Part shown: positions 1 through 8,359 of the stretch, piece by piece
Layout of the letters: each line of letters opens with the position of its first letter
How positions within the stretch are numbered: position 1 is the first letter of the stretch
Source: an uncultured Ruminiclostridium sp.
GTDB taxonomy: Bacteria > Bacillota > Clostridia > Oscillospirales > Ruminococcaceae
Length of the DNA: 47,255 nt
Assembly (NCBI GenBank): GCA_905235805.1
Contig: CAJOMV010000030.1
Coordinates: 1-47,255 of the forward strand
Direction: 5' to 3'
Program-made: the position numbers and the translations under genes
Notes under the pieces: model-generated
Seen by the model: the letters and a program-made list of their open reading frames with translations, nothing else
Databases searched by the model: none
What the model was told of the DNA's origin: nothing

Positions 1-93
1 GATGATACATTGTTCGCAATGATCGACGGTAAAGTAAAATATGAGCGTCTCGGTAAAGACCGCAAGCAGGTAAGCGTTTACCCTGCCGAATAA
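1..93 (+). CDS. rpmA: 50S ribosomal protein L27, C-terminal end (partial)
   Basis: The window opens inside this gene, and only the last 30 codons before TAA at 91-93 are present. The visible tail ([16 protein letters not shown], then KQVSVYP) is the well-conserved C-terminal strand region of ribosomal protein L27, a large-subunit protein near the peptidyl-transferase centre. obgE lies downstream, as in the common rplU-rpmA-obgE order, which supports the call. In this genome one membrane-protein gene sits between rpmA and obgE. The start is outside the window. Confidence 0.93.
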   Translation, partial: DDTLFAMIDGKVKYERLGKDRKQVSVYPAE

Positions 94-107
94 TCATCAG
101 GCAAGAT

Positions 108-131
108 CAGGACGGGAGAAATTCCGTCCTG
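108..131 (+). terminator. hairpin after rpmA, weak terminator
   Basis: An 8-bp perfect stem (CAGGACGG / CCGTCCTG) with an 8-nt loop lies 15 nt after the rpmA stop. The T-run after it is poor (CTTTCG), so it may only attenuate read-through into the next genes or protect the rpmA transcript end. Confidence 0.5.
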
Positions 132-168
132 CTTTCGTATAAGGGCTTTTTGCGGGAAAGGAAACGAT

Positions 169-855
169 ATGTACACCTCCTTCGGTAAAGCAAATGACCG
201 TTTCGGGTTTGAGGATAAGGGAGAGTTCCGCTGCGCCTTCAAGACCGACAGCCTTGTTGTGCTGATCTGCGCTGCGGTCATACTCGTGTGGGTAGTGCTC
301 ATTATAATAAACTTTATATCCATAGGAGTTCAGCTGTCCCATGCGGGGGCTGATGTGTCTGCTGCTGTCAACGCGTATATTTACGGAGGCAATGCCGATG
401 AGATGGCTGACCCGAGGGCAGCGACATGGGGGAATGCCATAAATGTCGGCATGACCATTACTACCACCTTACTCGGACTCATAATCCTTTTCTTCATGCT
501 CGCTGTGTTCTTTGTTATTGAACTGAGACTTTTCCGCGGACAGAAATACACCTTCAAAGCAGATGACAACAGCTTCACGATATCATATCCCCCGAAAATG
601 CAGAAGGAGGATCTGGTGCTGGAGTACACCGATATACTCGGGATAACTTGGGAAAGAAGGAAATTCCCCTTTGCGCCGGAATGCTTTGACTTCACCATAA
701 AGACCCGCACACAAGGACTGGTGGAATTCCGCGTGATACTCCATAAGCTCGCGAAGGTGAACGGTATCACCGAAACTCCGTTCAACTATATCCGCGAGAA
801 GATAGGCGCGGCAAACGCGGACGAACGCTACCTGATAAACAGAGGGATCAAGTAA
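169..855 (+). CDS. two-helix membrane protein with a soluble C-terminal domain
   Basis: This is a 228-residue protein with two clear membrane helices, at about residues 25-50 and 97-122. A region of about 45 residues separates them and a soluble C-terminal domain of about 100 residues follows. The C-terminal part (from FRGQKYTFKADDNSFTI) alternates strands and ends in a helix, a pattern compatible with a bacterial PH-like domain, but no family is recognised with confidence. The start has AAAGGAAA upstream. It sits between rpmA and obgE and ends 7 bp before the obgE start, so it is probably cotranscribed and translationally linked with obgE. No function can be assigned from sequence; a role at the membrane is all that can be inferred. 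Confidence 0.8.
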   Translation: MYTSFGKANDRFGFEDKGEFRCAFKTDSLVVLICAAVILVWVVLIIINFISIGVQLSHAGADVSAAVNAYIYGGNADEMADPRAATWGNAINVGMTITTTLLGLIILFFMLAVFFVIELRLFRGQKYTFKADDNSFTISYPPKMQKEDLVLEYTDILGITWERRKFPFAPECFDFTIKTRTQGLVEFRVILHKLAKVNGITETPFNYIREKIGAANADERYLINRGIK

Positions 856-862
856 ACAGAAA

Positions 863-2140
863 ATGTTTGTAGATATAGTAAAAATTTCGATAAAGGCAGG
901 CGACGGCGGCAACGGTGCTGTGTCGTTCCACCGCGAGAAGTATGTCGCGGCGGGAGGTCCCGACGGCGGAAACGGCGGTAAGGGCGGCGACATAGTATTC
1001 GTTGCGGACGACAGCCTTTCAACACTGATAGATTTCAGATACAAGAAGAAGTACACCGCGGAGACCGGCGCACCCGGCGGCTCTAAGCGCAGCTCCGGCA
1101 AGTCCGCGCCCGATACAGTGATAAAAGTGCCGAGAGGCACAATAATCAAGGACAGCGAAACGGGCAGGATACTCGCCGATATATCGGACGACGAACCGGT
1201 GATCGTGGCAAAGGGCGGGCGCGGCGGCAAGGGCAATATGAACTTCGCTACCCCGACCAGACAGATACCGCGCTTCGCAAAGCCCGGATATCCCGGGGAG
1301 AGCTTCGATGTGACGCTTGAGCTTAAGCTGCTGGCGGACGTGGGGCTCGTGGGGTTCCCGAATGTCGGCAAATCGAGCCTCATCAGCGTGGTGAGCGCCG
1401 CGAAGCCCGAGATCGCGAACTACCACTTTACCACCATTACGCCGGTGCTCGGCGTGGTGAAGTACGACGAGAAGTCCTTCGTCATGGCGGATATCCCCGG
1501 ACTGATAGAGGGCGCAAGCGAGGGCGTGGGACTGGGTCACGCGTTCCTGCGGCACGTCGAGAGGTGCAGACTTATCGTGCACGTCGTGGACGTCTCCGGC
1601 TCGGAGGGCAGAGACCCGGAGGACGATTTCAGGAAAATAAACCACGAGCTCGCGAGCTTCTCTGAGGAGCTTGCAGAACGTCCGCAGATAGTGGCGGCGA
1701 ACAAGTCGGATATAGCAACGGAGGAGCAGATAGAAGCGTTCCGCAAATTCATCGAGGAACAGGGACTTCCATTCTTTGTGATATCGGCTGCGTCCGCACA
1801 GGGAACAAAGGAGCTTGTCGCGGCAATTGCGGGAGAGCTCGAGAAGCTGCCGCCGATAGTGCGGTATGAGGCAAAGCCGCTCACCTTCGAGGAGCTAGAG
1901 AAGCAGGCCGCCGAAAAGCGGTCGTTCAGGATAAAGAAAGAGGACGCGCACTTCTATTCGGTGGAAGCCGAATGGCTCGCGCCGATCCTCTCTACCGTCA
2001 ACATGGACGACTATTCGAGCCTCCAGTACTTCCAGAGAGTGCTGCGGTACAGCGGCATAATCGACGCGCTGAAGGAAGCGGGGATAGAAGAGGACGACAC
2101 GGTCTCTATCTTCGATTTCGAGTTCAGCTTCGTAAACTGA
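863..2140 (+). CDS. obgE: GTPase ObgE/CgtA
   Basis: This 425-residue protein is a ribosome-associated GTPase that acts in large-subunit maturation and stress control. The N-terminal glycine-rich Obg fold (about 1-158) shows the typical GDGGNGAVSFHREK start. The G domain carries the P-loop GFPNVGKSS (about residue 165), the DIPG switch motif, NKSD and the SAAS base-contact loop. The last 75 residues form an OCT domain, the C-terminal extension seen in many Firmicutes Obg proteins. The start lies 7 bp after the preceding membrane-protein gene and has only a weak purine stretch upstream, so translation is probably coupled to that gene. Family and length fit well. Confidence 0.97.
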   Translation: MFVDIVKISIKAGDGGNGAVSFHREKYVAAGGPDGGNGGKGGDIVFVADDSLSTLIDFRYKKKYTAETGAPGGSKRSSGKSAPDTVIKVPRGTIIKDSETGRILADISDDEPVIVAKGGRGGKGNMNFATPTRQIPRFAKPGYPGESFDVTLELKLLADVGLVGFPNVGKSSLISVVSAAKPEIANYHFTTITPVLGVVKYDEKSFVMADIPGLIEGASEGVGLGHAFLRHVERCRLIVHVVDVSGSEGRDPEDDFRKINHELASFSEELAERPQIVAANKSDIATEEQIEAFRKFIEEQGLPFFVISAASAQGTKELVAAIAGELEKLPPIVRYEAKPLTFEELEKQAAEKRSFRIKKEDAHFYSVEAEWLAPILSTVNMDDYSSLQYFQRVLRYSGIIDALKEAGIEEDDTVSIFDFEFSFVN

Positions 2141-2194
2141 GAAAAAAGCGTCACAAACACAGTAAAATTATCGTTATATATATAGAAAGGTACT

Positions 2195-2587
2195 ATGGAC
2201 ATTATCAGCAAGACCGAGGCAAAGAGGCTCAGTCCCGGGCTGCTCGCGTTCTACGGCGACAGCGTTTACGAGATACTCGCGAGACGGTATGTCGTAAGCT
2301 TCGGGGACAAGCCCGCGGGAAAGCTCCACGAGGAGTCGATAAAGCTCGCGAGAGCGGGATTTCAGGCAGAGGCTTATGAGACTATACTCCCCCTTCTGAA
2401 CGAGGAGGAAGCCGATATACTGCGCCGCGGGAGGAACTCTACGGGTCTGACTGCCCCAAAGTCGAGCAATCAGACCGAATATCACAAGGCTACCGCGGTG
2501 GAGGCGCTGTTCGGGTATCTTTCGCTCACAGGCGGTAACGCGCGGCTGGAAGAGCTTTTTGCCGCGGTCATCGCCGGAAAACGATAA
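2195..2587 (+). CDS. mrnC: Mini-ribonuclease III
   Basis: This is a 130-residue stand-alone RNase III catalytic domain without a double-stranded-RNA-binding domain. In Firmicutes this enzyme trims the ends of 23S rRNA precursors. The N-terminal motif LLAFYGDSVYEILARRYV matches the Mini-III signature, including the acidic metal ligand (D) and Tyr. The C-terminal motif RRGRNS followed by Y-KATAVEALFGYL contains the second catalytic acid. The start has AGAAAGG upstream. The gene lies 54 bp after obgE. In many Firmicutes mrnC follows cysS; here it stands with obgE, still a translation-related setting. Confidence 0.94.
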   Translation: MDIISKTEAKRLSPGLLAFYGDSVYEILARRYVVSFGDKPAGKLHEESIKLARAGFQAEAYETILPLLNEEEADILRRGRNSTGLTAPKSSNQTEYHKATAVEALFGYLSLTGGNARLEELFAAVIAGKR

Positions 2588-2600
2588 AGGGGAACACTAA

Positions 2601-4358
2601 ATGGGATTTAAGAAATTCATCGCCGCGGCACTTACAGCGGCAATCACTGCATCGGCGCTCCTGACCGCGCCTTCCGAAGCACTCACCTTACGCGACAGAA
2701 TGTATGAGCAGCGCTTCGCGGCACTCTCACAGGCTCTGCACAGCGATACCGAGACCGTCGGGGCGGTGGAGCAGCTCGGAAGGGCTGTGGTATTCCTCTC
2801 CGCGTCCGACGGAAACAAGCAGGCAAAGATCGTGGAGGCTGACTCGCTCGACCTCGATACCGCCCTTAACAGCGCGTATTCCAAGATAAAGAAAACCGGC
2901 ATGACACCAAGATGGCTGAAGCTTGATGTGGTCGTTATGCAGAAGGAATATACATATCAAAGCTTTCAGAAGCAGTTCAACAACGCCCTTCAGGGCTCGT
3001 TCAGGTATGGTGTCGCGTTCAACCGCAGCTACGGTACGGCTCTTCTGGAGGCACAGATAAACAGCTGCGGAGTGCTGGACTACACAAACGGTCAGTTCGA
3101 CTGGAGCCTTGTGAACAAGGAGCTGAAACGAAACGGAACGGAAAAGCTCTCCACTGTCTCAAACAAGATATACGTTTTCAAGACGCAGGGCTACTTCTCC
3201 GAGAATACAGGCAGCGCGTACAAGCTGACAAACGGGGTGTACAACAATGTCGGCAGGCGCGACCTCGGTATTGACCGCAACGCTCTGACCGTTCTTGCGT
3301 CAAAAAGCTCGTCATATCTAAGCTCGATATGTGACAGTACAGGAAAGTTCGTGTACGGCTATTACCCGGTAGACGGCGAGGAGCTGGAGGACTACAATAT
3401 CCTCCGCCACGCGGGAACCTGCTGGAATCTGATAATGCAGTACGAAATGACCGGTGACGAGAGGCTGGTACCTGTGATAGAGAGCTCTCTCGCCTATATG
3501 AAGAAGTATGTGGTCTACAAGGACCGCGACACCGCGTTCATCAAGGACAGCTACGCGCTGAACATCGGCGGCAACGGGCTTGCGCTGCTTGCGTACTGCA
3601 ACTACGCGCTGACCTTCGCCTCCACCAAGTACAACTCGCTCATAAAAGCGCTCGCAAACGGCGTTCTGTTCATGCAGAAGCATGACGGGAGCTACATACA
3701 CCTTCTCTACGCGGACAGCTTCGAGACCGCAAAGGATTACGTCATCGTATACTATGACGGCGAAGCCTCCTATGGACTGCTGAAGGCGTATGAGGTGCTG
3801 GAGAGCCGGATATATCTCAACGCGGCGCAGAGGGCTGCCGACTGCTTTATCGAGCAGCATTACGAGACGCTTAACAGCCACTGGATAGCGTATATGTTCA
3901 ATGAGCTGACGAAATATCTGCCCGAGGAAAAATATTTCGAATTCGGGCTGAAGAACATCACCGAGAACAACTGGCTCCGCAATCTGTACAACTCAAAGTC
4001 GGGCAAGAATTCCGCGAACGAGACCACGAACGCTGTATTTGAGATGTATGACAGACTTGTGAGCGGCGGCTACACATGCGGCTACCTTGAGGAATTTGAC
4101 GAGACGCTGCTGATAAATACGCTGAACAAGCGCACCGAATACGGGCTGAACTACTTCATGTTCCCCGAGTATTCGATGTATTTCAAGGAACCCGCGACCG
4201 TGACGAACAGCTTTGCGGTACGCGAGGACTCCTTCAGAGTGCGCATAGATGATGTGCAGCACTTCATGGACGGCTATTACCTGTACTGGAAGAATTACGA
4301 CAGGATAATGCAATATACAGAACAGACCGAACAGACAGAAACGAATAAAGCGGCATAA
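2601..4358 (+). CDS. secreted alpha/alpha-barrel-like protein, unknown function
   Basis: This 585-residue protein has an N-terminal signal peptide (about 1-28, with a hydrophobic AALTAAITASALLTA core). Residues 30-230 form a region that is not recognised. From about residue 265 onward, repeated helix pairs appear (RHAGTCWNLIMQYEMTGDERL, GGNGLALLAYCNYAL, MQKHDGSYIHLLYAD, YYDGEASYGLLKAYEV, HWIAYMFNELTKYL). This is typical of (alpha/alpha)6 toroids such as the epimerase and lanthionine-cyclase-like folds. No catalytic residue set can be assigned. The start has AAAGGGG 7 nt upstream. It lies between mrnC and yebC with gaps of 13-14 bp, so it shares their transcript, which is odd for a secreted protein. 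It could be a glycan-processing or cell-wall protein. Confidence 0.7.
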   Translation: MGFKKFIAAALTAAITASALLTAPSEALTLRDRMYEQRFAALSQALHSDTETVGAVEQLGRAVVFLSASDGNKQAKIVEADSLDLDTALNSAYSKIKKTGMTPRWLKLDVVVMQKEYTYQSFQKQFNNALQGSFRYGVAFNRSYGTALLEAQINSCGVLDYTNGQFDWSLVNKELKRNGTEKLSTVSNKIYVFKTQGYFSENTGSAYKLTNGVYNNVGRRDLGIDRNALTVLASKSSSYLSSICDSTGKFVYGYYPVDGEELEDYNILRHAGTCWNLIMQYEMTGDERLVPVIESSLAYMKKYVVYKDRDTAFIKDSYALNIGGNGLALLAYCNYALTFASTKYNSLIKALANGVLFMQKHDGSYIHLLYADSFETAKDYVIVYYDGEASYGLLKAYEVLESRIYLNAAQRAADCFIEQHYETLNSHWIAYMFNELTKYLPEEKYFEFGLKNITENNWLRNLYNSKSGKNSANETTNAVFEMYDRLVSGGYTCGYLEEFDETLLINTLNKRTEYGLNYFMFPEYSMYFKEPATVTNSFAVREDSFRVRIDDVQHFMDGYYLYWKNYDRIMQYTEQTEQTETNKAA

Positions 4359-4372
4359 CGGAGGATAAAAAT

Positions 4373-5107
4373 ATGTCAGGACATTCAAAATGGAGCACTA
4401 TCAAGAGAAAAAAAGGCGAGAAGGACGGCGCAAGAGCGAAGGTCTTCACAAAGATCAGCCGTGAGATAATCGTGGCTGTACGCGAAGGCGGCGGAGACCC
4501 GAACAGCAATTCCAAGCTCGCGCAGCTCGTGCAGAAGGCAAAATCCAACAATATCCCGAACGACAACATCGACCGCCTCATCAAGAAGGCAAGCGGCGAC
4601 GGCGAAAAGACGGACTACGAGGAGTGCGTATATGAGGGCTACGGTCCCAACGGCGTGGCAGTGATCGTGGAGTGCCTCACCGACAACCGCAACCGTACCG
4701 CAGGTGAGGTGCGCCATTACTTCGATAAGTTCGGCGGCAATCTCGGCACCTCTGGCTGCGTATCCTTCATGTTCTCCACAAAGGGTATCGTTGTACTCGA
4801 CAACGAGGACGAGGATATCGACGAGGACAAGGCTATGGAGGATATCCTCGAAGCGGGCGGCGACGACTTCACCTTCGAGGACGGCTGCGTAGAGATAACC
4901 ACAGATCCCAACACAGTCGCAGAGGTCGGCAAGGCACTTTCCGATATGGGCTATAAGGTGCTCTCCGCTGAGCCCGCAAAGATCCCCTCCACCTACACCA
5001 CCCTCACCGACGAGGATCATATCAAGAAAATGGGTCTTCTGCTCGACGCCCTCGATGACAACGACGACGTTCAGAACGTATGGCATAACTGGGAAGAAAC
5101 CGAATAA
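4373..5107 (+). CDS. yebC: YebC/PmpR family protein (TACO1-like)
   Basis: This 244-residue protein begins MSGHSKWSTIKRKK, the signature of the YebC family, and has the three-domain length typical of it (DUF28). Members have been reported both as DNA-binding regulators and as ribosome-associated factors that help translation of proline stretches. Which applies here cannot be told from sequence. The loop IPNDNIDRLIKKASG and the acidic C-terminal domain are conserved. The start has an ideal GGAGG 9 nt upstream, and the gene begins 14 bp after the secreted-protein gene. Confidence 0.95.
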   Translation: MSGHSKWSTIKRKKGEKDGARAKVFTKISREIIVAVREGGGDPNSNSKLAQLVQKAKSNNIPNDNIDRLIKKASGDGEKTDYEECVYEGYGPNGVAVIVECLTDNRNRTAGEVRHYFDKFGGNLGTSGCVSFMFSTKGIVVLDNEDEDIDEDKAMEDILEAGGDDFTFEDGCVEITTDPNTVAEVGKALSDMGYKVLSAEPAKIPSTYTTLTDEDHIKKMGLLLDALDDNDDVQNVWHNWEETE

Positions 5108-5179
5108 AGCTTTCCCATTTTCCGGAATTACCGAACAAGCCCCCACATATAATAATAAAAAACAAGGGTAGGGATAATT

Positions 5180-5755
5180 ATAGACATCTTATTTATTTCA
5201 AACAGCATACTGTTGGGAATAGGACTTGCAATGGACGCTTTTTCGGTATCGCTGGCGAACGGGCTGAATGAGCCGGGAATGAAGCGGCGGAAAGCCTGTC
5301 TCATAGCGGGGACATTCGCGTTCTTTCAGGCTCTGATGCCGATGACAGGCTGGATATGCGTGCATACTATCGTCGAGCTGTTCAGCGCGTTCGGGACGTT
5401 CGTTCCGTGGATAGCGCTGATACTGCTCGCGTTCATCGGCGGCAAGATGATATATGACGGAGTAAGAAGCAAAGCAGAGGAAGAAGCTGTCGGAGTGGGC
5501 TTCGGAGCGTTGATGATACAGGGGGTGGCGACCTCCATAGACGCGCTTTCCGTGGGCTTCACCATTGCCGAGTACGACCTGCCGCACGCGTTAAGCGCCG
5601 CGCTCATTATCGCCGCGGTGACATTTGTTATCTGCATAGGCGGTCTCATAATAGGCAGAAAGGTCGGCACCAAGCTGTCCGACAAGGCGCAGATATTCGG
5701 CGGGATAATACTTATATGTATAGGACTGGAGATATTTATAAGCTCGTTTTTTTAG
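5180..5755 (+). CDS. mntP: manganese efflux pump MntP
   Basis: This six-helix membrane protein of the MntP/DUF204 family exports Mn2+. The hallmark helix GLAMDAFSVSLANG and its internal repeat TSIDALSVGF are both visible, as expected for this inverted-repeat fold. The start is problematic. The frame is open from 5159, but there is no ATG, GTG or TTG before TTG 5213, which would cut into the first membrane helix and has no ribosome binding site. A good Shine-Dalgarno (AAGGGTAGGG, 5164-5173) stands just before ATT 5177 and ATA 5180. From either, the protein would begin (M)DILFISNSILL and align to family length, so 5180 is given here as the likely start. The conservative alternative is 5213. A base error turning ATG into ATA would also explain it. 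Confidence 0.88.
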   Translation: MDILFISNSILLGIGLAMDAFSVSLANGLNEPGMKRRKACLIAGTFAFFQALMPMTGWICVHTIVELFSAFGTFVPWIALILLAFIGGKMIYDGVRSKAEEEAVGVGFGALMIQGVATSIDALSVGFTIAEYDLPHALSAALIIAAVTFVICIGGLIIGRKVGTKLSDKAQIFGGIILICIGLEIFISSFF

Positions 5756-5767
5756 AAAGGGTTCCAA

Positions 5768-6763
5768 ATGGCTGAAAAGGAGAAACTGCACAGAACGACC
5801 ATAGGCGGTCAGGCACTGATAGAGGGCATAATGATGAAAGGTCCCGAAAAGACCGCTATGGCTGTGCGCACCAAAGAGGGCGAAATTGTCATTGAGGAGA
5901 AGGAAAACAAGCAGAAGAAATGGTATAACAAGGTGCCGTTCATACGCGGGTCGGTGAACTTCGTGTCACAGCTCGCGGACGGGTACCACTACCTCTCACG
6001 CTCCGCGGAGCTCTCAGGTATGGCGGAGGACGAGAACGACGGCGAGGAAATGACAAAGTTCGAGAAGTGGCTGGACGAGAAGCTCGGCGACAAGCTGATG
6101 AACGTGGTCATGACTATCGCTATGGTGCTCGGTCTTGCGCTGGCGGTGGTGCTGTTCGTGTTCGTGCCGACATGGCTGTTCATGCTGCTCCAGTATATAG
6201 TGGGCGAGACTGACCTCTCACCCTTCCAGTCGCTGTTCGAGGGTATCCTCAAGATCGCCATATTCATCACATATATGTGGCTCATCTCAAAGACCGAGGC
6301 TATACGCCGCACCTACGAATACCACGGCGCGGAGCATAAGACCATATTCTGCTATGAGAAGGGCCTGCCGCTGACAGTGGAGAACATCAAGCCCCAGACC
6401 CGCTTCCACCCCCGCTGCGGGACAAGCTTCATCTTCCTCGTGCTGCTGATAAGCATTCTCATCTATTCTATATTCCCCATTACGAACCAGATGTTCATTG
6501 ACGCGTTCGGAGTCTCGGACTTCGTGGCAATGATACTGCGCGTGTCGAGCAAGATAATACTGCTGCCCGTCATCGTGGGGATATCCTATGAGGTGATACG
6601 TCTCGCGGGACGGTATGACAATGTCTGCACACGGATAGTCTCCGCTCCCGGGCTTGCGCTCCAGCGGCTCACGACAAAGGAGCCCGACGCGTCCGAGATA
6701 GAAGCGGCTATCGCGGCAATGAAGGCGGTAATTCCCGAGGATAAGGAGAGCGACAAATGGTAA
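5768..6763 (+). CDS. DUF1385 (YqhQ-like) membrane protein
   Basis: This 331-residue member of the DUF1385 family is found in most Firmicutes beside prmC and prfA. The N-terminal signature IGGQALIEGIMMKGP and the cytosolic motif YEYHGAEHKTIFCYE are intact, as is FHPRCGTSF. Four or so membrane helices lie at about 113-180 and 215-285. The family's function is not established. The start has AGAAAGGG 7 nt upstream. Its stop overlaps the prmC start by 7 bp (AAATGGTAA), so the two are translationally coupled. Confidence 0.92.
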   Translation: MAEKEKLHRTTIGGQALIEGIMMKGPEKTAMAVRTKEGEIVIEEKENKQKKWYNKVPFIRGSVNFVSQLADGYHYLSRSAELSGMAEDENDGEEMTKFEKWLDEKLGDKLMNVVMTIAMVLGLALAVVLFVFVPTWLFMLLQYIVGETDLSPFQSLFEGILKIAIFITYMWLISKTEAIRRTYEYHGAEHKTIFCYEKGLPLTVENIKPQTRFHPRCGTSFIFLVLLISILIYSIFPITNQMFIDAFGVSDFVAMILRVSSKIILLPVIVGISYEVIRLAGRYDNVCTRIVSAPGLALQRLTTKEPDASEIEAAIAAMKAVIPEDKESDKW

Positions 6764-7575
6764 GCGGCTCCGCAAAGTACAGAGAAATAAAGCAAGCCCT
6801 CGCAGACGCGGGGGCTTTTGACGCGGATTTCGAGACGCGGGAGATAATACGGGAATACACCGGAAGAGCCTTGCCGCTCACGGGGGATATCTCCGCGGAC
6901 GAGGAGCGGCGGATAGATGAGGCTGTGCGGCGCAGAAAAACAGGCGAGCCATTGCAGTACATCTTTGGAAAGTGGGAATTCTACGGGCTGCCGTTCTATG
7001 TCGGAGAGGGAGTGCTTATCCCACGCCCCGAGACCGAGCTGCTCGTTGATATCGCCTCGGAGCGCCTGAACGCGCGCAGCACTGCCCTCGACCTGTTCAG
7101 CGGGAGCGGCTGTATCCCGGTCAGCATCGCAAAGACCACAGGCGCAAGGTGCTTTGCTGTGGAGCTGCACGACGCGGCTTTCGGATATCTGAAACGAAAT
7201 ATAGCACTGAACGGTGTGGAGGATCGGGTCACCGCTGTACAGGCGGACGCCTGCGACGGGACGCTGCTCGGGGATATGCGGTTTGACTACATCTCCGCTA
7301 ATCCCCCGTACATCACCGAAGCGGAAATGCGGGAGCTGCCCCCGAATGTGCGGTATGAGCCGGAGACGGCGCTGTCCGGCGGCAGGGACGGGCTCGACTT
7401 TTACAGAGCCTTCATTCCCGCATGGGCGGGACGGCTCGCGAACGGCGGCACGATCGCCGCGGAGACCGGCGAGACACAGGGGGCGGCAGTCTCCGACATA
7501 ATGCGGGAATGCGGGCTCGAACCCACAATAATAAAGGACTATGCGGGACTTGACAGGGTCGTTTTGGGCAAATGA
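6757..7575 (+). CDS. prmC: peptide chain release factor N5-glutamine methyltransferase
   Basis: This 272-residue enzyme methylates the glutamine of the GGQ loop in release factors RF1 and RF2 using S-adenosylmethionine. The N-terminal helical substrate domain (about 1-85) is followed by a Rossmann methyltransferase domain. That domain has IPRPETELLV, the SAM-binding loop LDLFSGSGCIPVSIA (about 108-122) and the catalytic NPPYI motif. It overlaps the DUF1385 gene by 7 bp. prfA, often next in Clostridia, is absent, and a strong terminator closes the unit directly after this gene. Confidence 0.96.
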   Translation: MVSGSAKYREIKQALADAGAFDADFETREIIREYTGRALPLTGDISADEERRIDEAVRRRKTGEPLQYIFGKWEFYGLPFYVGEGVLIPRPETELLVDIASERLNARSTALDLFSGSGCIPVSIAKTTGARCFAVELHDAAFGYLKRNIALNGVEDRVTAVQADACDGTLLGDMRFDYISANPPYITEAEMRELPPNVRYEPETALSGGRDGLDFYRAFIPAWAGRLANGGTIAAETGETQGAAVSDIMRECGLEPTIIKDYAGLDRVVLGK

Positions 7576-7592
7576 CCCCGCCGTGCCCAAAA
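7562..7592. repeat. 9-bp inverted repeat across the prmC stop codon
   Basis: TTTTGGGCA (7562-7570) and TGCCCAAAA (7584-7592) are exact reverse complements, with the prmC TGA in the 13-nt loop. The hairpin directly precedes the larger terminator at 7596 and could stabilise the transcript end. Confidence 0.55.
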
Positions 7593-7595
7593 ATC

Positions 7596-7660
7596 GGTCA
7601 GTTTATGCTTGTCTGTACAAGATTTGTACAGAGCGGTATGAACTGACCGTTTTCTTTTTG
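7596..7660 (+). terminator. long bipartite hairpin terminator after prmC
   Basis: The outer arms GGTCAGTT (7596-7603) and AACTGACC (7641-7648) enclose inner arms TCTGTACAA (7612-7620) and TTGTACAGA (7624-7632), with a 3-nt loop. The segments between can also pair in part with G-U pairs, giving an almost continuous stem of about 25 bp. A T-rich tail, GTTTTCTTTTT, follows. The next promoter's -10 element starts only 25 nt after the outer stem. Confidence 0.8.
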
Positions 7661-7669
7661 CGGAAACGG

Positions 7670-7678
7670 TGCTATAAT
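7670..7678 (+). promoter_or_regulatory. extended -10 promoter for the DUF308/MMPL operon
   Basis: TGC-TATAAT at 7670-7678 is a perfect extended -10 element, and no good -35 hexamer is present at 17 bp. It lies 42 nt before the DUF308 start and immediately after the prmC terminator. Confidence 0.65.
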
Positions 7679-7720
7679 GACATTGTAAACAGAAGAAGAG
7701 CCCGGAAGGAGGTTCATAAT

Positions 7721-8320
7721 ATGAGAAACATAACACCGATGAGAACAGCAAAGATAGGATATATCGTAATGTCCGTAATATTCATTCTGGGCGGCATCAC
7801 AATGATAGCGGCGCCCGATACCTCGGCTGAGGTGATATGCACGGCTGCGGGAATAACGGCGGCGGTATTCGGGGCAATAAAGCTGATAAGCTACTTCTCG
7901 AAGGATCTGTTCAGACTGGCGTTCCAGTTCGACCTCGCGGCGGGGATTCTGTTGCTGATACTGGGGATCACAATGGCGGTCAAGCCGCAGATGTTCCTCG
8001 GAATGGTAGGCTTCATCTTCGGTATCGGAGTAATGGCGGACGGACTGCTGAAAATACAGACAGCGCTGGACGCAAAGGCTTTCGGGGTATCGAAATGGTG
8101 GCTGATACTCGCGGCGGCGGTATTCGCGGGGATCGTGGGGCTGTTCCTGATAATCGACCCGCTGAGCGGCGCCTCCGCGGCGGCAGTGCTCATGGGAATA
8201 TCGCTTCTTGCGGAAGGGATACTCAATCTGATAACAGTGCTGACAGCGGTGAAGATAATCCGCAACCAGCGTCCCGACAGTGATGACGTGATAACCGTCA
8301 GCGCGGTACAGTACAGGTAA
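7721..8320 (+). CDS. DUF308/HdeD family membrane protein
   Basis: This 199-residue protein consists almost wholly of hydrophobic helices in short repeats (ILGGITMIAA, LLLILGITMAVKPQ, IVGLFLIIDPLSGASAAAV). This is the DUF308/HdeD pattern of six membrane helices. HdeD in E. coli is linked to acid stress; in Firmicutes the role is unknown. The chosen ATG at 7721 has a perfect AGGAGG 8 nt upstream. An in-frame extension back to 7541 is rejected because it crosses the prmC terminator and the promoter. It is probably cotranscribed with the MMPL gene 39 bp downstream. Confidence 0.86.
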   Translation: MRNITPMRTAKIGYIVMSVIFILGGITMIAAPDTSAEVICTAAGITAAVFGAIKLISYFSKDLFRLAFQFDLAAGILLLILGITMAVKPQMFLGMVGFIFGIGVMADGLLKIQTALDAKAFGVSKWWLILAAAVFAGIVGLFLIIDPLSGASAAAVLMGISLLAEGILNLITVLTAVKIIRNQRPDSDDVITVSAVQYR

Positions 8321-8359
8321 TACAATAAATTATATACAACAGAAAGAAAGGCGAAAGAA

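Noticed and set aside
7541..7720. N-terminal extension of the DUF308 protein
   Set aside because: It crosses the prmC terminator and the -10 element. ATG 7721 has a perfect ribosome binding site.
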